Below, piece by piece: positions 1 to 8,650 of a DNA stretch of 64,000 bases. Position numbers and translations under genes: made by a program. The notes below the pieces were generated by a model, which saw only the letters and a list, made by a program, of their open reading frames with translations, did no database searches and had not been told where the DNA came from. This stretch comes from Pseudomonas sp. BN411 (GTDB lineage: Bacteria > Pseudomonadota > Gammaproteobacteria > Pseudomonadales > Pseudomonadaceae), in assembly GCF_029871235.1 (NCBI RefSeq), contig NZ_SSOM01000079.1, positions 38,420 to 102,419 of the forward strand, in the 5' to 3' direction. Within the stretch, counting starts at the first letter, position 1. Every line of letters begins with the position of its first letter.

Positions 1-786
1 ATGATCATCCAGGTGGGCGGCTCCATTTCCTTCGCTCCCGAGAGCGAAGGCGAGGCGGCCAAGTGGCTGTCCGACGACACCCGCCACATGCTGGCCGAGC
101 TGACTCCGAAGCCCGACCAGGTCACCGTGGCCATCAACACCACCCAGATGAACATCATGGAACTCCTCTATCCGGAGTACCTGAAGGGCACCTCCCTGGA
201 AAACCCGGTCTACCAGGCTGCCTACAGCGAGATGACCGTGCCGGCCGGCCCGGCCTGGGTCGAGGAACACCTCAAGCGCCTGATGGCCAACGGCATCCAG
301 CCGCACTTCCAGCTCACCGGTATCCATGCCCTGGAAACCCTTGAGCGTCTGGTGCGCAAGGGCGTCTACAAAGGCCCGCTGAACCTGACCTGGATCGGCA
401 TCGGCGGCGGCTTCGACGGCCCCAATCCGTTCAACTTCTTCAACTTCATCCATCGTGCGCCGAACGGCGGCACCCTCACTGCCGAGTCCCTGCTGAAGAA
501 CGTTCTGCCGTTCAACACCATGGCACTCGCCATGGGCCTGCACCCGCGCGTCGGCATCGAGGACACCATCATCGACCAGCACGGCAAGCGCTTCACCTCC
601 GTGCAGCAGATCCAGCAGACCGTGCGCATCGCCCACGAGCTGGGCCGCGAAATCGCCAGTGGCAAGGAAGCACGCGAGATCTACAAGATCGGCGTGGAGT
701 ACAAGGACGTGGAAGAGACCCTGCGCATGAACGGCATGGCGCCGAACCGCCTGCCGGGTCAGAAGCACGTTCCGATGCGTACCTGA
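1..786 (+). CDS. Beta-keto acid cleavage enzyme (BKACE, DUF849 family), 5' end outside window
   Basis: C-terminal 261 residues of a BKACE-type (3-keto-5-aminohexanoate cleavage-like) protein. The family is a zinc-dependent TIM barrel that condenses a beta-keto acid with acetyl-CoA to give acetoacetate and a new CoA thioester. The frame is open from base 1, and the first ATG falls at what looks like an internal strand (IIQVGGSISFAP), so roughly 80-100 N-terminal residues, including the usual early HxH metal site, should lie upstream of the window. Visible family-like segments are the AINTTQMN strand, the HFQLTGIHALE stretch and the glycine-rich IGIGGGFDGPNPF loop. An MFS gene follows 113 bp downstream on the same strand. 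The substrate cannot be read from the sequence; dehydrocarnitine is one known BKACE substrate in pseudomonads. Confidence 0.8.
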   Translation: MIIQVGGSISFAPESEGEAAKWLSDDTRHMLAELTPKPDQVTVAINTTQMNIMELLYPEYLKGTSLENPVYQAAYSEMTVPAGPAWVEEHLKRLMANGIQPHFQLTGIHALETLERLVRKGVYKGPLNLTWIGIGGGFDGPNPFNFFNFIHRAPNGGTLTAESLLKNVLPFNTMALAMGLHPRVGIEDTIIDQHGKRFTSVQQIQQTVRIAHELGREIASGKEAREIYKIGVEYKDVEETLRMNGMAPNRLPGQKHVPMRT

Positions 787-899
787 CCAGCGTAGCCAGA
801 AGGGCCGGCCCATAAGGTCGGCCCCGGCGGGGTGCTAACCGCATACCCGCCAGCTAGCGTGACAAAAACAACTACACGCACAGATTCAAGGTAACCGCG

Positions 900-2201
900 A
901 TGGCCTTTCATTCCGCTGCCACCGCCGATTTCGACCAATCGGCCGTGAACGTCCCCCGCACCTACGCCTGGGTGGTATTCGCCCTGACGTTCGGTCTGCT
1001 GATCTCCGACTACATGTCGCGGCAGGTCCTCAACGCGGTATTCCCGCTGCTCAAGTCCGAATGGACGCTCTCCGACTCCCAGCTTGGCCTGCTCAGCGGC
1101 ATCGTTGCCCTGATGGTGGGGCTGCTGACCTTCCCGTTGTCGCTGCTGGCAGACCGCTGGGGCCGAGTGAAGAGCCTGGTACTGATGGCCATGCTCTGGA
1201 GCCTGGCAACCCTGGGCTGCGGTCTGGCGAAAAACTACGAGCACATGTTCGTCGCGCGCTTCCTGGTGGGTGTGGGTGAAGCAGCCTATGGCAGCGTCGG
1301 CATCGCCGTGGTGCTGTCGGTATTCCCTCGCGAAATGCGCGCCACCATCACTGGCGCCTTCATGGCCGGTGGCATGTTCGGCTCGGTACTGGGCATGGCC
1401 CTGGGCGGCGTCCTGGCGCAACACCTGGGTTGGCGCTGGTCCTTCGCTGGCATGGCGATCTTCGGCCTGGTGCTGGCGCTGGTCTATCCGCTGGTCGTCA
1501 AGCAGTCGCGCATCGGTAGTCCGCTGCCGGCGCGCAGCGCGACGGACGAATCCCCCTGCCGCCGCCCGCTGAAAACCCTGTTCGCCAGCCGCTCGGTGAT
1601 CTGCGCCTACGTCGGCAGCGGCCTGCAGCTGTTCGTTGGTGCAGCGGTGATGGTGTGGTTCCCCAGCTACCTGAATCGTTACTACCACATGGGCACCGAC
1701 CAGGCTGGCGCTGTCTCGGCCATCATCGTGCTCACCGGCGGTGCCGGCATGATCCTCTGCGGCATGCTCAGCGACCGCATGTGCCGCAATTCCCCGGACC
1801 GCAAGATCGCCCTGGCCATCGCCTACTGCCTGATCAGCTGCGTGCTCCTTTCCCTGGCATTCCGCATGGCGCCAGGCGTGCCGCAGCTGGTGGTCATCGC
1901 CATGGCCATGCTGGTGGCGACCGGCACCTCCGGCCCGGCCGGCGCCATGGTCGCCAACCTGACCCACTACTCGATCCACGGTACTGCCTTTGCCACCCTG
2001 ACCCTGGCCAACAACCTGCTTGGCCTGGCGCCCGGACCCTATGTCACTGGCGTGCTGGCCGATCTCTTCGGCCTGGATCGTGCCTTCCAGTTGATTCCGT
2101 TGATCAGCGTCGCCGCGGCCCTGGTGTTCTGGTACGGCAAGCGCCACTACCAGAAGGACATCCAGAAGCTCTCGCCGCTGATGGCAAGTGAGGAACGTTA
2201 A
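900..2201 (+). CDS. MFS transporter
   Basis: 433-residue major facilitator superfamily carrier of the inner membrane, normal length for 12 helices. The N-terminal half has the MFS signature loop between helices 2 and 3 (LLADRWGRVKSL) and a GVGEAAYGS motif in helix 4 resembling sugar-acid and organic-acid carriers; a second copy of the loop (MLSDRMCRNSPDRK) begins the C-terminal half. An AAGG ribosome site lies 8-9 bases before the ATG. The stop codon overlaps the start of the next gene by one base (TAATG), so the two are translationally coupled. Position after the BKACE gene suggests uptake of that enzyme's precursor, which is inference. Confidence 0.85.
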   Translation: MAFHSAATADFDQSAVNVPRTYAWVVFALTFGLLISDYMSRQVLNAVFPLLKSEWTLSDSQLGLLSGIVALMVGLLTFPLSLLADRWGRVKSLVLMAMLWSLATLGCGLAKNYEHMFVARFLVGVGEAAYGSVGIAVVLSVFPREMRATITGAFMAGGMFGSVLGMALGGVLAQHLGWRWSFAGMAIFGLVLALVYPLVVKQSRIGSPLPARSATDESPCRRPLKTLFASRSVICAYVGSGLQLFVGAAVMVWFPSYLNRYYHMGTDQAGAVSAIIVLTGGAGMILCGMLSDRMCRNSPDRKIALAIAYCLISCVLLSLAFRMAPGVPQLVVIAMAMLVATGTSGPAGAMVANLTHYSIHGTAFATLTLANNLLGLAPGPYVTGVLADLFGLDRAFQLIPLISVAAALVFWYGKRHYQKDIQKLSPLMASEER

Positions 2202-2869
2202 TGAAACCGCTGTTGGTCGAAATGACTTTCGACTTCATCTGTCCCTGGTGCCTGATCGGCAAACGCAACCTGGAGAAGGCCGTGCGCACACTCGCGCAGA
2301 GTCGCCCGGATGTGCAGGTGCAAACGCGCTGGCGCGGCGTGCAGCTGCTGCCCCATCTGCCGGCGCAAGGCGTGCCCTTCATGGAGTTCTACGTGCAGCG
2401 TCTCGGTAGCGAAGCCGCGGTACGTGCCCGCCAGGAGCAGGTGCAGGATGCCGCCTACCACGCCGACGTGGATGTGGACCTGCGCCGTATCGAAGTCATG
2501 CCCAATACCGCTAATGCCCATCGCCTCCTGGCTCTGGCCAAGGAGCAGGGCAGTGAGCGGCAGGTGGAAACCCTGCTGGAGCGCCTGTTCGCCGGCTACT
2601 TCCAGTCCGGCGAAGACCTGGGCAACAGCGAGCTGCTGCTGAGCGTGGCCAGGCAGTGTGGTTTCGACCCGCGTCGCCTGGAAGCCGCGCTGTTCGACGA
2701 CGGTCGCCCCTATGTCGGTAGCGAGGCCGTCCCGGCTACCCAGGCAGTGCCGTCTTTTGCGATCGACCAGCGCCTGTCGCTGGCCGGCGCTCAACCGCCG
2801 TGGCTGATGCTGGCCCAGTTGCAACGTGCCCTGGAGCTGCGTGCTGCGGCGGAGGTCTGCACCGCATGA
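2201..2869 (+). CDS. DsbA family oxidoreductase, FrnE / 2-hydroxychromene-2-carboxylate isomerase-like
   Basis: 222 residues, thioredoxin-fold protein of the DsbA/FrnE group. Cys14 and Cys17 form a CPWC active site directly after the first strand (MKPLLVEMTFDFICPWC), and a cis-Pro segment appears near residue 184 (QAVPSFAID), both standard for the fold. There is no signal peptide, so it is cytoplasmic, unlike true DsbA. Members act as disulfide oxidoreductases or glutathione-dependent isomerases. The start overlaps the MFS stop by one base, and the stop overlaps the Rieske start as ATGA, so it is the middle of a tightly coupled operon. Substrate unknown. Confidence 0.85.
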   Translation: MKPLLVEMTFDFICPWCLIGKRNLEKAVRTLAQSRPDVQVQTRWRGVQLLPHLPAQGVPFMEFYVQRLGSEAAVRARQEQVQDAAYHADVDVDLRRIEVMPNTANAHRLLALAKEQGSERQVETLLERLFAGYFQSGEDLGNSELLLSVARQCGFDPRRLEAALFDDGRPYVGSEAVPATQAVPSFAIDQRLSLAGAQPPWLMLAQLQRALELRAAAEVCTA

Positions 2870-3216
2870 CCCGGTTGGTGGAGGTTCCGGCAGCGCAGGT
2901 GCCGCCCGTGGGCGGGCGCAGCCTGTTCCGCCATGAAGAAAAGTCGCTGGTGCTGTTCAACCAGAACGGCGAGCTCTACGCCATCGACGAAGGCTGCCCG
3001 CACAACGGCGCGTCGCTGTTCAGTGGCCGCCTGGACGGGCGCCTGCTGCATTGCCCGGCCCACGGCCTGCGCTTCGATCTCGCCAGCGGCTGCGTGGCCG
3101 GCGTGAAAGGCTTTGGTGTCGCCACCTACGCGGTGGAGCTGCAGCAGGGCCGTTGTTTCATCGATCTGTCGCGGCCGCGTCCGCAGGAATCACTCGTATG
3201 TCTGCAACAGCAATAA
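2866..3216 (+). CDS. Rieske (2Fe-2S) ferredoxin-like protein
   Basis: 116-residue stand-alone Rieske protein. Cluster ligands are Cys44-x-His46 (GCPHNGASL) and Cys63-x-x-His66 (HCPAHGLRFD), with the usual spacing. No membrane segment or oxygenase domain follows, so it is a soluble ferredoxin or the small electron carrier of an oxygenase or nitrite-reductase-like system. The ATG at 2866 is chosen because it makes an ATGA overlap with the DsbA-like gene; an in-frame ATG at 2800 would bury 66 bases in the upstream gene. The 3' end overlaps the next gene by 19 bases. No oxygenase partner is visible in the window; it could lie upstream of base 1. Confidence 0.88.
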   Translation: MTRLVEVPAAQVPPVGGRSLFRHEEKSLVLFNQNGELYAIDEGCPHNGASLFSGRLDGRLLHCPAHGLRFDLASGCVAGVKGFGVATYAVELQQGRCFIDLSRPRPQESLVCLQQQ

Positions 3217-4208
3217 CCGCGCTGGGATCGCGTACCCGGGTATTGATGCCAGGTGTGATCGTCAGCGCCGTGGTCGCCGCGGCGGCCACCTTTCTTTCCG
3301 AGCACTACGGTGCTCCGGTGATGCTCTTCGCCCTTCTGCTGGGCCTTGCAGTGAACTTCCTGGCGACCGACGGTGCGTGCAAGCCCGGTATCGAGTTCAC
3401 CGCCCGCGAAGTATTGCGGGTTGGCGTGGCACTGTTGGGCATTCGCATCACCCTGGAACAGATCGCGTCGCTCGGCTGGCAGCCAGTCGCCATGGTGGTG
3501 GCACTGGTGGTGGTTACCATCCTTGTGTCAGTCGCAGTGGCGCGTCTGCTTGGCTTCAACAGCCTGTTCGGCCTGCTTACCGGTGGCGCCACGGCCATCT
3601 GTGGCGCTTCGGCGGCCCTGGCCCTGGCGGCGGCGCTGCCGAGCCATCCGCAGAAGGAACGCGCGACGCTGTTCACGGTGATCGGCGTATCGGCGCTGTC
3701 CACCCTGGCGATGATTCTCTACCCGATGATCGCCGAGGCCCTTGGGCTCTCGCCGTTGCATGCCGGGTTCTTCATCGGCGGCACCATCCACGACGTGGCC
3801 CAGGTGGTCGGCGCTGGCTACAGCATGGGTCACGAGACCGGCGACAGCGCCACCGTGGTCAAGCTGATGCGCGTGGCGATGCTGCTGCCGGTGATCGTCT
3901 GCGCCGCAATGATCACTCGCATGCGCGGCGCCGAGCCGGGCAGCAAGCGGCCGCCGCTGTTGCCCTGGTTCGCGGTGGGCTTCGTGATCCTGGCTGCGAT
4001 CAACAGCACGGGTGTGATTCCGCCGGTGGTGCAAGAGGCCGGCAATGAACTGTCGCGCTGGTGCCTGGTAATCGCCATCAGCGCTCTGGGCATGAAAACC
4101 CAGCTCAAGGACCTGGCCTCGGTGGGTATCAAGCCCATCCTGCTGATGGTGGGGGAGACCGCCTTCCTCGCCGTCCTGGTACTGGCCATGCTGCATTGGG
4201 GGTTTTGA
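3198..4208 (+). CDS. YeiH/UPF0324 family putative sulfate or sulfite exporter
   Basis: 336-residue polytopic inner-membrane protein of the YeiH (Cons_hypoth698) family, about 10 helices. Typical features are the LLGLAVNFL first motif, LRVGVALLGIRI, the GGATAICGASAALALAAA re-entrant motif near residues 130-148 and GGTIHDVAQVVGAG. Family members have been linked to export of sulfite or sulfate after C-S bond cleavage. The ATG at 3198 was chosen over an earlier in-frame ATG at 3051 because the extra 49 residues are charged, non-family sequence read inside the Rieske gene. It ends the operon; repeats follow. The transported ion here is inferred from family only. Confidence 0.85.
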   Translation: MSATAITALGSRTRVLMPGVIVSAVVAAAATFLSEHYGAPVMLFALLLGLAVNFLATDGACKPGIEFTAREVLRVGVALLGIRITLEQIASLGWQPVAMVVALVVVTILVSVAVARLLGFNSLFGLLTGGATAICGASAALALAAALPSHPQKERATLFTVIGVSALSTLAMILYPMIAEALGLSPLHAGFFIGGTIHDVAQVVGAGYSMGHETGDSATVVKLMRVAMLLPVIVCAAMITRMRGAEPGSKRPPLLPWFAVGFVILAAINSTGVIPPVVQEAGNELSRWCLVIAISALGMKTQLKDLASVGIKPILLMVGETAFLAVLVLAMLHWGF

Positions 4209-4325
4209 AACCCTACTCCTGCTCCCGTAAGGGGGTCATCGACGCCTGCCACAGCGGGCACTTTGCCGCGCGACGAAGCCTCCTGGGACGGGTTTCGTAG
4301 CGCGGTTTTTTTTGCCTTCGTTTTT

Positions 4326-4350
4326 TGTGGGAGCGAATTCGTTCGCGAAA
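4326..4350. repeat. Solo REP-like palindrome
   Basis: TGTGGGAGCGAATTC followed by GTTCGCGAA: a GTGGGAGCG head plus the GCGAAT-N-GTTCGC stem typical of Pseudomonas REP sequences. It resembles one end of the 97-98 bp elements found later in the window but has no partner here. Confidence 0.6.
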
Positions 4351-4497
4351 CGGACCACCGGACCCATGCGGACCGGGCTGATGGGTATCGCAAGCTCAAC
4401 CCATCCTACGGTGCTCTTTCGGGGTGGAAGCCGCAGGCTTCTCGTAGGTTGGTCTGAGCGCAGCGAAGCCCAACATTCGTGCCATCAGCGAACCCGA

Positions 4498-4590
4498 ATG
4501 GTGGATCGGTGAAGCGTGATCCACCCTACGAGAGCACGGCGCTCATGGTTTCGTAGGGAGGATGTCGCCCTTCACATCCACCATCCAATG
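4498..4590. repeat. Dispersed hairpin repeat, copy 1
   Basis: Begins ATGGTGGATCGGTGAAGCG and ends with CTTCACATCCACCAT. The inner GTGGATCGGTGAAGCG/TGATCCACCCTAC part and the outer TGGATGT/ACATCCA arms form nested hairpins. A second copy lies at 34531-34612, so this is a dispersed element rather than a local terminator. Confidence 0.6.
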
Positions 4591-4604
4591 CCGGCCGGCG
4601 CCGC

Positions 4605-5618
4605 TTACTCCTCCGCCTTCACCTGATGATCGCGACGCCAGGCCGCCGGAGCGGTGCCGAACTGGGTGGTGAACCAGCGGGTGAAGGAGCTGGGTACCGA
4701 ATAGCCCAGCAGGTCGGCGATGCGGGAGAGGGAATAGCGGGGATTCTCCATGTAGCGCAGGACCAGGTCGCGGCGCACCTCGTTGATCAGGTCGGAGAAG
4801 GTCAATTCGCTTTCTTCCAGGCGCCGCTGCAGGGTGCGCACGTTCATCCCGAGGGACTGGGCGATCTGCTCAATGGTGGCGCGGCCCATGGGCAGCAGCA
4901 GGTAGATGGCCTTGCGCACGTCGTTCAGGGTCGACTGCTGGGCAGCGCCGGGCAGGGACTCCACCAGGCGCCGCGCATGTCGGGCCATGGCGGGGTCGGC
5001 CAGGGGGTTGGCCTTGTCCAGGTCGGCGGCCTGGCAAACGATGCCGTTGAATTCGCTACCGAATTCCACCTTGCAGCCGAACACCCGCCGATGCAGTTGC
5101 AGGTCGGGCGGCGCGTCGTGGGAGAAGTTCACAGCCAGCGGACGCCAGCCCGAGCCGAGGAGGGCGCTGCACATGCGGAACAGCACGCCGATGGCCAACT
5201 CGATGCCCTGGCGCACGGCCACCGGCGGGTCGGTGATGATCTCTTCCCGCAGCACCACCGTCTTGCCCACCTCGTCCACGAACAGCGCAAGGGATTCGTT
5301 GAGCAGGTGACGGTACTGGACGATGGTCTCCAGCGCGTCGCGCAGTGTCGGCTGGTGCGACAGCAGCAGGCTGATGGCGCCGAAGTCAGAAAGCTGGCGG
5401 GACTCGGCCATGCGCAGGCCGAAGGTGAGGCAGCCGCTGGCGCGGGCGGAGTCTTCCAGGAGAGTAGCGGCCGCCGAGGTGGGCAGGCGTTGGTCGGGGT
5501 TTTCTATCAGTGCCTGGCTGAGGCCAGCCTGGCGCAGCATCTGTTGCGGGTTGAGACCGAGGTGTTGGGCCACTTCCATGTAGTTGGTAAGGGCCGCCGC
5601 GCGAACCATTGGGGTCAT
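4605..5618 (-). CDS. AraC family transcriptional regulator
   Basis: About 337 residues with an N-terminal arabinose-binding-like sensor domain (MTPMVRAAALTNYMEVAQHLG onward, the OruR/ArgR-like AraC subgroup) and a C-terminal double helix-turn-helix: IEQIAQSLGMNVRTLQRRL for the first HTH and LSRIADLLGYSVPSSFTRWF for the second. The frame is open to an ATG at 5735; 5618 is preferred because the family match starts at MTPM, while the preceding 39 residues are polar and unlike the family. Neither start has a strong ribosome site. It is divergent from the hydrolase gene at 5985, the obvious candidate target. Effector unknown. Confidence 0.85.
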   Translation of the reverse strand: MTPMVRAAALTNYMEVAQHLGLNPQQMLRQAGLSQALIENPDQRLPTSAAATLLEDSARASGCLTFGLRMAESRQLSDFGAISLLLSHQPTLRDALETIVQYRHLLNESLALFVDEVGKTVVLREEIITDPPVAVRQGIELAIGVLFRMCSALLGSGWRPLAVNFSHDAPPDLQLHRRVFGCKVEFGSEFNGIVCQAADLDKANPLADPAMARHARRLVESLPGAAQQSTLNDVRKAIYLLLPMGRATIEQIAQSLGMNVRTLQRRLEESELTFSDLINEVRRDLVLRYMENPRYSLSRIADLLGYSVPSSFTRWFTTQFGTAPAAWRRDHQVKAEE

Positions 5619-5984
5619 GTTGATCGCCACGCTGTCGTTGTACCGGAGCTTGCCTGTAGGCATGCGCCGATTGTTCTTGTCAGATAAAGCGAAGTGAGTC
5701 TGTCGTCGCGGATAGTCTTTGAATTTGTCTTTCATGACAACGCCGGCATTTTTCCCTGTTCCGGCCAGATGGAAGTAAAGCCAATCCGTGGAATTTGGCC
5801 CAGGCCACGGACGGCGGGCATGGCCCTCGAACGAACCGTCAGGCGGGGCAAAATCGCGCTGTCATGAAATGCGAAGCACCTGACGTTCTATGCAAAGCGG
5901 CTACCCCCTTGCATCTCTACTGTTTGCATCACGAAGTTCCTTCCGCCGCGATGGCGATCCCATCAGACGCAACAGGTTAATGAC
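5619..5984. promoter_or_regulatory. Divergent promoter region, AraC gene and hydrolase
   Basis: 366 bp between the divergent starts. The part from 5619 to 5735 can still be read as an upstream extension of the AraC frame. The remainder is less GC-rich (for example around 5840-5950) and must hold the promoters for both genes. No clear operator repeat was recognised. Confidence 0.4.
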
Positions 5985-6554
5985 GTGAACGACAACGATA
6001 AAAACAGCACAACCATCCTCATCGTCCCGGGCCTACGGGACCATGTGCCGGAGCACTGGCAGACCCTGTTGGCAGAACAACTGCCCAAGGTCCGCAGCGT
6101 ACCGCCGCTGGAGCAGGACAAGCTGAGCCTGCCGGCACGGGTCGAGGCCATCCAGCGTGAGCTGGAGCAGATCGACGGCCCGGTGATCCTGGTGGCCCAC
6201 AGCGCCGGCGCACTCATGGTGGTGCACTGGGCAGCCCGCTACAGCCGGCCGATCAAAGGCGCGCTGCTGGCGACCCCGCCGGATCTCGACGCCACCTGGC
6301 CCGAGAACTATCCGAGCCCGGCGTCCCTGCATGCCAATGGCTGGACCCCGTTGCCGCGCGAGCCGTTGCCGTTCCCAACCCTCGTTTGCGCCAGCGACGA
6401 CGACCACCTCGCCAGTCTGGAAGCGGTACGCCGCATGGCCAGCGACTGGGAAAGCAGTCTCGTCGAACTGGGCGAAGTAGGGCACCTCAACCCGGCATCG
6501 GGTTACGGCGAATGGCCCTACGCTCATGAACTGATCCAGATGCTGGATCGCTGA
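5985..6554 (+). CDS. RBBP9/YdeN family alpha/beta hydrolase
   Basis: 189-residue small serine hydrolase of the RBBP9/YdeN type. It has the strand TTILIVPGLRDHVPEHW, a nucleophile elbow at Ser73 (VAHSAGALM), an acidic loop (CASDDDH) and a C-terminal His in VGHLNPASGYG, a complete Ser-Asp-His triad in family order. The start is GTG, preceded by ACAGG about 9 bases upstream; an ATG five bases earlier is out of frame. No signal peptide, so cytoplasmic. It is divergent from the AraC regulator. Natural substrates of this family are unknown. Confidence 0.85.
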   Translation: MNDNDKNSTTILIVPGLRDHVPEHWQTLLAEQLPKVRSVPPLEQDKLSLPARVEAIQRELEQIDGPVILVAHSAGALMVVHWAARYSRPIKGALLATPPDLDATWPENYPSPASLHANGWTPLPREPLPFPTLVCASDDDHLASLEAVRRMASDWESSLVELGEVGHLNPASGYGEWPYAHELIQMLDR

Positions 6555-6686
6555 AGCACAAATCAATCGAAGTCCGCCGGGGAGTCCGGCGAGATGGCAC
6601 GCAGCCAAGCAACCGGCTGCGCGCTGAAAAGCAAGGAGCACGGAAAGGGTTGCGGTAGCCACTACAACAAGAAGCGGAGCCAACGC

Positions 6687-8609
6687 ATGAACAACAAGAA
6701 TAATCACAACCTCAACTTGCGCAGGTGCCTGCTCGCCTCGGCCATTGCTGCCGGATTGGGCGTGCCGGCCGTGGTGCAGGCCTTCGAGGTCAACACCGGG
6801 AATCCGGACTGGTCGGTTCGCTTCGACAATACCGTGAAGTACAACTACGGCGTTCGCACCGAGAGCGCGGACAAGCGCATGCTGGCCACGCCGAACAACA
6901 ACGACGGCGACTACAACTTCCGTCGTTCCGGCACCAACATCACCAACCGCGTCGACCTGTTGACTGAGCTGGACGTGATCCACCAGGGCAACAAGGGCTT
7001 CCGCGTCAGTGCCGCCAGCTGGTACGACAAGGCCTACGACAACACCGGCTCCAACTCGAACCCGTTCGTCAACGGCAACGAGGCCTTCTCCCGCATTGCC
7101 GGCCAGCCCGGCACCAACAATGCGGTTCTGGGCAGTCCGCACCTTTCCAACTACGCCCAGCGCTATTACAGCGGCCCGTCCGGCGAAATCCTCGACGCCT
7201 TCGTGTTCTACAGCACTGAAGTTGGCGAAGAGTCGATGTTCAGCGTCAAGGCCGGCCAGCACAACGTGTACTGGGGCGAGACCATCCTGAACCCGGTGCA
7301 TGGCATCAGCTACGGCCAGTCCGGCCTGGACCTGGCCAAGCTCGCCGCCGCGCCGGGCACCGAGGCCAAGGAACTGTTCGTTCCGCGTAACCAGGTTTCC
7401 GCGTCCTTCACCATCAACCCCGAGCTGACCGTTGCCGCCCAGTACTTCCTGGACTGGGACGAAGCACGCCTGCCCGAGGCCGGCACCTACTACGGCAGCT
7501 CCGACCTGGTGGGCACCGGCGCCCAGTCCTTCATCCTCGGCCACACCGGCGGTCCGGGCCTGGCGGGTCCGAACGGCACCCTCACCAGCATCGCCCGTGG
7601 CCACGACATCACCCCGGACAAGCGCGGTGACTGGGGCCTGATGCTGAAGTGGTCGCCGGAGTGGCTGGACGGCACCCTTGGCGCCTACTACCGCAATACT
7701 GCGGAAATCCTGCCGCAGGCGGTGCTCGATGGTACCGGGCTGACGGCGCGCGGCGCGGGCGGTCCCATCGCCAACGTGCGCAACTCCATCAGCACCACCA
7801 ACTACAAGTTCGCCTATGGCGACGACATCGACATCTTCGGCCTGAGCCTGTCGAAGGACGTCGGTGGCGTCAGCGTGGCCAGTGACCTGAACGTCCGCCA
7901 CAACATGCCCCTGGCGAGCATCCCGGCCATCGTCAGCGCCTCCGGCCGCGGCGGCCTGGCGGGGGGGCTCGGCCTGCTGCCGCCCCGCGTTCCGGGTACC
8001 GGCGTGGTCACCGATATTCCGAGCAGCGGCGACAGCATGAGCGCCACCGGCGACACGCTGCACTGGACCGTCAACGGCCTGATGACCATCGGCGACACGC
8101 CGCTGTTCGACTCGGCGTCTCTGCTGGGCGAGCTCTACTACAGCAACCTGCTGAAGCTCGATAGCAAGAACGAGGCCCTCTACAAGGGCAAGGACACCTA
8201 CCGCGGCATCGACAAGCCGACCCGCGACAACTGGGGCGTCGCGGTGAACTTCACCCCCACCTGGTACCAGGTGTTCCCGGGCGTGGACCTGTCCACCCCG
8301 ATGTCCGTCAACGTTGGTCTGGACGGCGTATCTCCGGTCCAAGGCGGCGGCGCCGAAGACACCGGCACCTACTCGGTCGGCATCGGCGCGGCCATCTACA
8401 ACCAGTACTTCGTGGACCTGAAGTACGTGGACTCTTTCGGCGATGCCGATAAGTGTGAAAACGGAGCCACCGACGGCTCGACACCTAACGCATTGGACGC
8501 CACGCAGCGCTACACCTGCTTTGCCGGGGGTTACTCCTCCTTCTCCGGCGGCGGGGCTACCACGGAAGACCGTGGCGCGGTGTACCTGACTTTGAAGACC
8601 ACCTTCTGA
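6687..8609 (+). CDS. DUF1302 family outer-membrane beta-barrel protein
   Basis: 640 residues. A signal peptide (about residues 1-34, basic start, hydrophobic core LLASAIAAGLGVPAVVQA, then FEVNTG) exports it. The mature chain alternates polar and hydrophobic residues, is rich in Gly, Asn and Tyr, and ends in aromatic Phe (LTLKTTF), the C-terminal signature of BAM-inserted barrels. The ATG at 6687 has a GAAGCGGAG ribosome site; an upstream in-frame ATG at 6594 would put charged sequence before the signal peptide. It is first in a same-strand cluster with DUF1329, Ycf48-like and RND genes, a combination that recurs in proteobacteria. Role unknown; an outer-membrane channel for a hydrophobic compound is plausible. 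Confidence 0.85.
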   Translation: MNNKNNHNLNLRRCLLASAIAAGLGVPAVVQAFEVNTGNPDWSVRFDNTVKYNYGVRTESADKRMLATPNNNDGDYNFRRSGTNITNRVDLLTELDVIHQGNKGFRVSAASWYDKAYDNTGSNSNPFVNGNEAFSRIAGQPGTNNAVLGSPHLSNYAQRYYSGPSGEILDAFVFYSTEVGEESMFSVKAGQHNVYWGETILNPVHGISYGQSGLDLAKLAAAPGTEAKELFVPRNQVSASFTINPELTVAAQYFLDWDEARLPEAGTYYGSSDLVGTGAQSFILGHTGGPGLAGPNGTLTSIARGHDITPDKRGDWGLMLKWSPEWLDGTLGAYYRNTAEILPQAVLDGTGLTARGAGGPIANVRNSISTTNYKFAYGDDIDIFGLSLSKDVGGVSVASDLNVRHNMPLASIPAIVSASGRGGLAGGLGLLPPRVPGTGVVTDIPSSGDSMSATGDTLHWTVNGLMTIGDTPLFDSASLLGELYYSNLLKLDSKNEALYKGKDTYRGIDKPTRDNWGVAVNFTPTWYQVFPGVDLSTPMSVNVGLDGVSPVQGGGAEDTGTYSVGIGAAIYNQYFVDLKYVDSFGDADKCENGATDGSTPNALDATQRYTCFAGGYSSFSGGGATTEDRGAVYLTLKTTF

Positions 8610-8650
8610 CATTCCGCATAGCTCAAAAAATAGAGCAGGAGAACAACGAG

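Larger units (their letters stand above)
4209..4604. other. Repeat-rich intergenic region
   Basis: 396 bp between the end of yeiH-like and the end of the AraC gene (convergent). It holds no gene-like frame. It carries a solo REP-like palindrome at 4326-4350, a palindromic dispersed sequence at about 4445-4472 (GTTGG...AGCCCAAC), and one copy of a hairpin repeat at 4498-4590 that recurs at 34531. Confidence 0.7.
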
